Shown here: positions 23,677 to 27,898 of the stretch, one piece after another | Position numbering within the stretch: position 1 is the stretch's first letter | Layout: every line of letters starts with the position of its first letter | DNA from: Ardenticatenaceae bacterium | GTDB taxonomy: Bacteria; Chloroflexota; Anaerolineae; Promineifilales; Promineifilaceae | DNA: 27,898 bases | Direction: 5' to 3' | NCBI GenBank assembly: GCA_020634495.1 | Contig: JACKBR010000062.1 | Coordinates: 1 to 27,898 of the forward strand | Notes under the pieces: generated by a model | The model's input: the letters and a program-made list of their open reading frames with translations, nothing else | What the model was told of the DNA's origin: nothing | The model's database searches: none | Program-made: the position numbers and the translations under genes

Positions 23677-25735
23677 CATCTTCCTCATTGTCTAAAGCGA
23701 CAGGTGTGAGAATTGTCACGGTTGTTCCCTCGCCAATCTGGCTGTTAATTGTTAATTTTGCGCCGATTTTTTCGGCACGTTCCCGCATGATGCCCAACCC
23801 CAGTGAGTTTGGGGAGGCACCAGACAGGTCAAACCCTCGGCCGTCATCCTGGATAGTTAAGCTCACGGCCAGGGGCAAAAAAAGCAACTTTATGATCGCC
23901 TGACCGGCTCCGGCATGTTTGGTGATGTTGTTGAGCGCTTCCTGGGCAATGCGATAAAGGGCGATCTGGGTTTCGGGAGGCAACGGCCGTTCCCCCTCCA
24001 CAATCAGCTCAATGGGTAAGCGTGAACGGCCGTTAAACGCCTGCGTCAGCTGGCGCAGCAGCTCCGCCAGGCTGAATTCAGTTAGCGTGGCCGGGCGCAG
24101 TTCCAAAAGCAAGGTACGCATCTCCGCCAGCGCACCTCGCGTCAATTCCCGCAATTCTTCTAACCGTAGCCGCCCTTGACCCGGATCGCGATCCCAAATT
24201 CGCGGCAGTACATCGGCAATCAAACTGGCAGAAAAAAGGGTTTGCGTGACGGCATCGTGCAACTCTCGCGCCAGGCGGTTGCGTTCTGCGGCCACAGCCA
24301 CATCCTCGGCTTTCTCTATGAGATAGGCGTTTTCAATGGCAACGCTTAATTGATCTGCGATTGACTTAAATAAGGCCAATTGATCTGGCGTAAAAATGGT
24401 GCCAGGCGCACCAATGATGACCAAAACCCCAAATTTTCTGTCCCGAACTTGCAGCGGCAGCAGTGCGCCCGGTTCTAAAAATGCCTTAGAAACATCCGGT
24501 GCAATATACCTCATTTCACCACTGTCAATGACGACCTGCCCTGCCTGCAGCATCGGAGCCATCTCTGCTGGGTTAACCGTTTGTTCTGGACGCAAGATAC
24601 CAGGCTTTAATTTCTCGGTTTTTTCATCGATCAAGCTCACTCCCGCTCGCGACGCACCTACCAAATCCACCAATAGATCGAGCGTTCGTGCAAGCATTTC
24701 GTCCAAATCCAATAAGCTGTTTGCCGCGGCTGAGACATCTAGCAGCATTTGCAATTCTTGAGTACGAGCCGAAACGCGCTGTTCCAGATTTTGCCGTAGG
24801 CTGGCCCGTTCCGTTGTATCGATGGATACAATCAAAATGCCCACGATCTCGTCACCCTCCAGCAGAGGGGCCAAGACCACATCCCAATAAGACACAATCC
24901 CGGCTAATTCTAAGAGGACGTCATTTTGCTGAATGGTTTCACCCATGAGGACTCGCTCGAACATGGGTAATACGATAGGTTCTGTGCCGGGGAGGTGGTC
25001 GAAATAACAAACGCCGGGAGCCAGCGGAGTCGCTGAAGGGGGCGCATAACGGGCAGAGAAATCGTTCCAAGTAGGATTGTAACGTTGGATAATATATTCG
25101 CAATCGAGAACAGCGATGCCCATCGGCATGTGCTCAAAGAGCATTTCTAGCAAGTTTAGTTGGCGACCCAGGCCAGGATCAGGTCGAAAGGCAACGGCCG
25201 TTTGCCCATTAGTCTGAGATGCTGGGAGCAGTTCAAACAGGCACGCCTCATCCCCCCTGGCTTCACAAGCATGTTCAATGCAAACCACATCCTGCCGATT
25301 CCCAAGCACATTGACAAAACCCACAAACACACCGGCCGTATATGAACAAATCGGCGTATCGGGGTTGTCATTTTTCTCTCGGTACATCCATGCTTCGAAA
25401 GCATTAGTCGCACTAATTAGGATATGTCCGAGAGGCCATTCAAATTTACTAATTGTGAATTGACCAAACCCTGCGGTTTGATAGGCCTTGATGCAAGCGG
25501 TAAAGGCTTTCGATTTGTTCCTACCGGCTTGCTGGGCAAACGATTGGGCAAACGATGCACCCCCATTTGTACCAGCCTGCTGCAATACAGAATTGGTCAA
25601 GCGTTCACCAATAAGGGCTTCTATTTGGCGACGCAACCCCCAAAAACCGGCCTCAATGTCCATGAAGGCTATACGCGCACCCCCAAAATTTAGGACACCA
25701 CTTTGTTCTTCAGCTAAATAATTGTGAAGAGACAT
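23663..25735 (-). CDS. Sensor histidine kinase: V4R, PAS, GAF, HisKA_3, HATPase
   Basis: 690 residues, no membrane helix, so a cytoplasmic sensor. Residues about 20-172 resemble a V4R (4-vinyl-reductase) ligand domain, with C130, C152, C157 and C165 in CSYTAGVFVGF and CIEHACEARGDEACLF as potential metal ligands. A PAS domain follows (about 192-310), a short coiled coil (311-333), and a GAF domain (about 334-475). The NarX/DesK-type HisKA_3 helix has H493 in ARELHDAVTQT. The ATP-binding domain has N602/N603 (QEALNNITKHA), D631 (DDGRGF) and GLGIM (646-650). All catalytic elements are intact. ATG 25735 follows AAAGGGA. It heads the minus-strand array and pairs with the downstream NarL-type regulator. 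The V4R part suggests sensing of a small hydrophobic or aromatic ligand or a metal, but this is inference. Confidence 0.92.
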   Translation of the reverse strand: MSLHNYLAEEQSGVLNFGGARIAFMDIEAGFWGLRRQIEALIGERLTNSVLQQAGTNGGASFAQSFAQQAGRNKSKAFTACIKAYQTAGFGQFTISKFEWPLGHILISATNAFEAWMYREKNDNPDTPICSYTAGVFVGFVNVLGNRQDVVCIEHACEARGDEACLFELLPASQTNGQTAVAFRPDPGLGRQLNLLEMLFEHMPMGIAVLDCEYIIQRYNPTWNDFSARYAPPSATPLAPGVCYFDHLPGTEPIVLPMFERVLMGETIQQNDVLLELAGIVSYWDVVLAPLLEGDEIVGILIVSIDTTERASLRQNLEQRVSARTQELQMLLDVSAAANSLLDLDEMLARTLDLLVDLVGASRAGVSLIDEKTEKLKPGILRPEQTVNPAEMAPMLQAGQVVIDSGEMRYIAPDVSKAFLEPGALLPLQVRDRKFGVLVIIGAPGTIFTPDQLALFKSIADQLSVAIENAYLIEKAEDVAVAAERNRLARELHDAVTQTLFSASLIADVLPRIWDRDPGQGRLRLEELRELTRGALAEMRTLLLELRPATLTEFSLAELLRQLTQAFNGRSRLPIELIVEGERPLPPETQIALYRIAQEALNNITKHAGAGQAIIKLLFLPLAVSLTIQDDGRGFDLSGASPNSLGLGIMRERAEKIGAKLTINSQIGEGTTVTILTPVALDNEEDDDRR

Positions 25736-26062
25736 GTAATCCCTTTCGATAGCCTCCCTCGTTGTTTCAAATTACGCCAATCCTAATCTTACAATGATTG
25801 GTTTACTTTCTGGAAGTGATAAACCTCATTAAAAACCAGTTCTTTTTTCTCATGCGTTATTATTATGTTCAAACAAAGGACAGTGCACCAGGAACATCAA
25901 ATTAGGTTATTCCCTAACCTTATATTTAAGCCCTGATCTGATCATTAAGAACCTGAAATTTCTTAGACTGGCTCTCAGGCACCGAAATAGGGTTCCTGGC
26001 AGGCCTTTTGGCGCGTAACCGCGCTGTTGGGGTGAGTTTCAAACCTTTCAGGAGGCCTTCCC
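25736..26062. other. Divergent intergenic region with hairpin and conserved element
   Basis: 327 nt between the kinase gene (minus) and the macro-domain gene (plus); it must hold both promoters. It contains a 6-bp hairpin AGGTTA-TTCCC-TAACCT (25904-25920) and then copy 2 of the 74-nt element. No convincing -35/-10 pair could be chosen. Confidence 0.5.
25952..26025 (+). repeat. 74-nt conserved element, copy 2, in the leader of the macro-domain gene
   Basis: Same orientation as 5318-5391 and aligned without gaps. In the CGCTAAA/TTTAGCG stem of copy 1, this copy has C25983-G26010 instead of U-A and a G-U at 25984/26009, so pairing is kept at two changed pairs; one pair (25981/26012) becomes A-C. 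The hairpin GCGCG-TAAC-CGCGC is identical. The element ends 37 nt before the ATG at 26063, so it would lie in the mRNA leader of that gene if transcribed. Confidence 0.8.
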
Positions 26063-26554
26063 ATGCCCCATTTTCAACGCGGTGATATGTGGGCCGCTTT
26101 TGCCACCACAGACCTTTTTCTCATCACAACCAACAGTACGATTCGCAAAGATGGCGTGCTGGTTATGGGATGCGGCATTGCCCGACAGGCGCGAGAGCGC
26201 TTTCCGGGCCTTGATGCAGCAATAGGCAAGCAAATTCTGAGCCTTTGTGGCAACGAAGGGCAGTATGGTCTGCTCGTGAGCCCGCGATGGCCGGAGGCGA
26301 AGTTAGGTGCCTTTCAAGTGAAGGCGCATTATAGTCAACCCGCAGGTTTGGAACTTATCCGTCATAGCACAGCTATGTTGTGTGCCTGGTGCGCTATGCA
26401 TCCCGATGCCCAAGTTATTTTGAACTACCCTGGCATTGGCAACGGCCGTCTCCATAGCAAAACTGTCTTGCCCATCATTGGCCAACTGCCAAAGCAGGTC
26501 ACCATCTGGGAATATCCGTCGGCGGGCAAGAGAACGTCACAAGACAAACCCTAA
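26063..26554 (+). CDS. Macro-domain-like protein (ADP-ribose binding fold)
   Basis: 163 residues. The core follows the small phage/bacterial macro-domain pattern: LITTNSTIRKDGVLVMGCGIARQARERFPG (20-49), where the Asn and the glycine-rich loop would hold ADP-ribose; then GKQILSLCGNEGQYGLL and VILNYPGIGNGRLHSKTVLPII (118-139), the second ligand loop. Such proteins bind or remove ADP-ribose. Excellent ribosome binding site: AGGAGG 8 nt before ATG 26063. First gene of a short plus-strand group, divergent from the kinase gene. Could act in nucleic-acid or protein de-ADP-ribosylation, as in toxin-antitoxin or phage-defence settings, but no toxin partner is seen. Confidence 0.7.
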   Translation: MPHFQRGDMWAAFATTDLFLITTNSTIRKDGVLVMGCGIARQARERFPGLDAAIGKQILSLCGNEGQYGLLVSPRWPEAKLGAFQVKAHYSQPAGLELIRHSTAMLCAWCAMHPDAQVILNYPGIGNGRLHSKTVLPIIGQLPKQVTIWEYPSAGKRTSQDKP

Positions 26555-26567
26555 CTGTAATCTACGA

Positions 26568-26868
26568 GTGAAAATTGGCCGAGGCGATGCTTGCATCACG
26601 GATATCACCGATGCCCATCACCGCGCCATTAAGAACACGCAGCAGCTGTTGGCCCGATCACCTGCATCCGCTTTTCATCATCCACAACGCTTATGACCCT
26701 TCGGCTGAGCTCAGGACAGGTTCTCCACCGTCATTTGCAATTATCTGGCCGGGCGTCACCATGTATTCGGCCGCCTACGAACTGGCAGCCGGTCGGGACT
26801 ATGAGGTCGTCCCGCTCGATGCCACTGCCCTCACCCCATTTTCGGGAGTTGTTTATGAAAAAACTTAA
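26568..26868 (+). pseudogene. Probable frameshifted remnant between the two plus-strand genes
   Basis: Two overlapping frames each look partly coding. Frame A runs from GTG 26568 (GRGDACITDITDAHHRAIKN) to a TGA at 26694-26696. Frame B carries FIIHNAYDPSAEL and then IWPGVTMYSAAYELAAGRDYEVVPLD up to 26868, ending 14 nt inside the next gene. A single shift around 26660-26680 would join them. No ribosome binding site precedes frame A. A dispersed repeat (26697-26724) lies in frame B close to the break. Either a broken small gene or frame B alone as a coupled leader ORF. No family recognised. Confidence 0.33.
26697..26724. repeat. Dispersed CTTCGGCTGAGCTCAGGACAGG-type tract
   Basis: A run beginning CCCTTCGGCTGAGCTC and ending AGGACAGGTTCT. 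From memory, tracts of the type CCCTTCGACAAGCTCAGG occur in many environmental bacterial genomes as short scattered repeats. Only one copy is present in this window, here inside a disturbed reading frame. Confidence 0.45.
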
Positions 26869-27835
26869 AACACAGATAGCTGCGCTGCCAACCCTGCAGG
26901 TAGACGGCAAAATCTATCTTTCCTGCCAGGCGGTCACCAACACGGTAGCCGCTTTTTTATTCCCACAAAGAACCCCTACCTACCCCGCTGACCAGATGGA
27001 TGCCACCGGCTACCAACGTGTCCTGGAAACGGCGGATACCCTGTGCCGTGAGCTGGGCTACGCCTCAGTCGTAAAGCTGGCGCCGCCAACTGTGCCGTTT
27101 TCGGAGATGGGCCTGTATTGGTCGTCTGCTGCGGTTGCACACAGTCCAAACATTCCCTGGCCTGCCACAGAAGAAGAACCGGTTTTAATTCACGCCGGCC
27201 CTCATCGCATCGAAATGATTCAGGATGGCTTATTGCTTGATGCCCGCCTCAACCAACTGGGATTGGCAGAGGTCAACCAGCAGCATTTCAAAATCCCGGT
27301 CACCGCTTCCGATGCCGTTATTGATTTGATGCACCGGGCGGTAAATTCCAACTGGCCTAACGATTATAAGGGGATCTGGCACGACATCCTGGGAATGTGC
27401 GTGGCCAGCGGTCAAGACATCAGTGCCACGGAAAGGGTGTTCACTGTCATTATTCGTGGCCTGGGCCAGCGGCGCTATTGGCGCTTCAAAGCCTGCATCC
27501 AGCAGGAAAACAGCGGTGCGCCCTTCCTAACTATACGTCTGGCTGATGAGGGCGAGCCCAACGCCTTATTCGACCTGGGTCACGTGGTCATGACGCCGGG
27601 GGCGGCTGAGTTAGGCGTAGATTTTGCGCCCTACCTGGCCCGACACGCCCAGGGTGACTGGGGCGATGATTTAGACAGCTTCGATAGACGGCAAAATGAT
27701 ACGGCCGTCAAAGAAAGGTATCGCATCCTGTCCGCCTATTCCGTTCCAGTCGGTAATGATGAGACAGAACGGATATGGATTATTACTGAAGCCGATAGGT
27801 CGGCCACAACGATACTTCTGCCTTCGGAATATTGA
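26855..27835 (+). CDS. Two-part protein with plasmid-type C-terminal domain
   Basis: 326 residues from ATG 26855, chosen because GGGAG is 7-8 nt upstream; the frame is open back to 26693 but that part reads as non-coding. Residues 1-230 match nothing I recognise (KIYLSCQAVTNTVAAFLFP, YQRVLETADTLCRELGYAS, HPNIPWPATEEEPVLIH-like stretches). The last about 90 residues (HVVMTPGAAELG, ARHAQGDWGDDLD, DRRQNDTAVKERYRILSAY, WIITEADRSATTILLPSEY) strongly resemble a small free-standing protein of about 85 residues common on plasmids and integrated elements (the plasmid-related protein family, with RHxxGDWG and TEADRSxTTxLLP). Here it is fused to a longer N-terminus. Suggests the right end of the window is mobile-element-type cargo. 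Confidence 0.72.
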   Translation: MKKLKTQIAALPTLQVDGKIYLSCQAVTNTVAAFLFPQRTPTYPADQMDATGYQRVLETADTLCRELGYASVVKLAPPTVPFSEMGLYWSSAAVAHSPNIPWPATEEEPVLIHAGPHRIEMIQDGLLLDARLNQLGLAEVNQQHFKIPVTASDAVIDLMHRAVNSNWPNDYKGIWHDILGMCVASGQDISATERVFTVIIRGLGQRRYWRFKACIQQENSGAPFLTIRLADEGEPNALFDLGHVVMTPGAAELGVDFAPYLARHAQGDWGDDLDSFDRRQNDTAVKERYRILSAYSVPVGNDETERIWIITEADRSATTILLPSEY

Positions 27836-27858
27836 TCGTGCTCAAAAAATGGTACAAT
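27832..27858 (+). promoter_or_regulatory. Possible promoter for a gene beyond the right edge
   Basis: TTGATC (27832-27837) and TACAAT (27853-27858) with 15 nt between, starting inside the stop codon region of the preceding gene. The remaining 40 nt contain no complete gene start I can support. Confidence 0.35.
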
Positions 27859-27898
27859 GTCTTTGATAAGAAACCTAAACGGATTTTGGTAATGATCA

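Larger units (their letters stand above)
4802..27708. repeat. Highly iterated palindrome ACGGCCGT, 29 copies
   Basis: Exact copies begin at 4802, 6245, 7181, 8862, 9389, 9851, 11384, 11906, 12655, 12781, 13537, 14753, 16535, 16622, 16856, 16915, 17311, 17956, 18705, 19102, 19180, 20457, 21456, 23080, 23983, 24026, 25194, 26442 and 27701. Most are preceded by A, and several extend to AACGGCCGTT. By base composition fewer than one copy is expected in a window this size. Copies lie both in genes and in gaps, in different frames (as Thr-Ala-Val, Asn-Gly-Arg and others), so the constraint is on the DNA, comparable to the HIP1 octamer of cyanobacteria. None lies before 4802. Confidence 0.92.

Noticed and set aside
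26693..26854. Longer N-terminus for the gene at 26855
   Set aside because: The upstream codons run through the dispersed repeat, read as Arg/Pro/Ser-rich filler, and lack a ribosome binding site, whereas ATG 26855 has GGGAG.

Overview
The window looks like chromosomal DNA of an uncultured environmental bacterium of moderate GC. The gene style (long secreted ExeM/NucH-type nuclease, many CPBP membrane proteases, GH5, NarL-type two-component pair, lipoproteins with Pro/Thr-rich linkers) would fit Chloroflexota, but this is inference: no rRNA or other marker gene is present. No tRNA, rRNA, CRISPR array, transposase or integrase was recognised.

Layout. (1) 1-535: 5' part of a minus-strand tandem zinc-ribbon protein that runs off the left edge. 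(2) 1078-4953: a 1291-residue secreted endonuclease with duplicated lamin-tail domains, closed by a strong terminator. (3) 5036-6000: gene-poor DNA holding a candidate structured RNA (5318-5575) and a possible gene remnant. (4) 6006-25735: about 20 genes, all on the minus strand, running from a V4R-PAS-GAF histidine kinase and NarL-type regulator (25.7-23.0 kb) through envelope-related genes: alpha/beta hydrolase, one degenerate and three intact CPBP proteases, glycosyltransferase, stand-alone E2-type acyltransferase, two lipoproteins, a DUF6544-like membrane protein, a methyltransferase, a membrane-anchored S33-like hydrolase, GNAT, membrane-anchored GH5, a small membrane protein, and a lone receiver protein with an ABC-2 exporter. 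A small membrane gene broken by a TGA ends the array. (5) 26063-27835: a plus-strand pair, a macro-domain-like protein and a two-part protein whose C-terminus resembles a family common on plasmids, separated by a probably degraded ORF.

Three layers of non-coding structure stand out. The palindrome ACGGCCGT occurs 29 times (under one expected by chance), 26 of them between 6.2 and 25.2 kb and in every reading frame. Four intergenic gaps of the minus-strand array carry the same composite element, a hairpin plus a CTGGTCA-N2-TGACCAG dyad, with the hairpin 50-56 nt before the next start codon; every imperfect pair in these elements is a G-U wobble on the plus strand. A 74-nt element occurs in direct orientation at 5318 and 25952, just outside the two ends of the array; its two copies differ by changes that largely preserve a pseudoknot-like fold.

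Working model (inference): the kinase/regulator pair at the head of the array controls an envelope-maintenance or envelope-stress gene set through the repeated dyad elements, and the array is a unit bracketed by the 74-nt elements.
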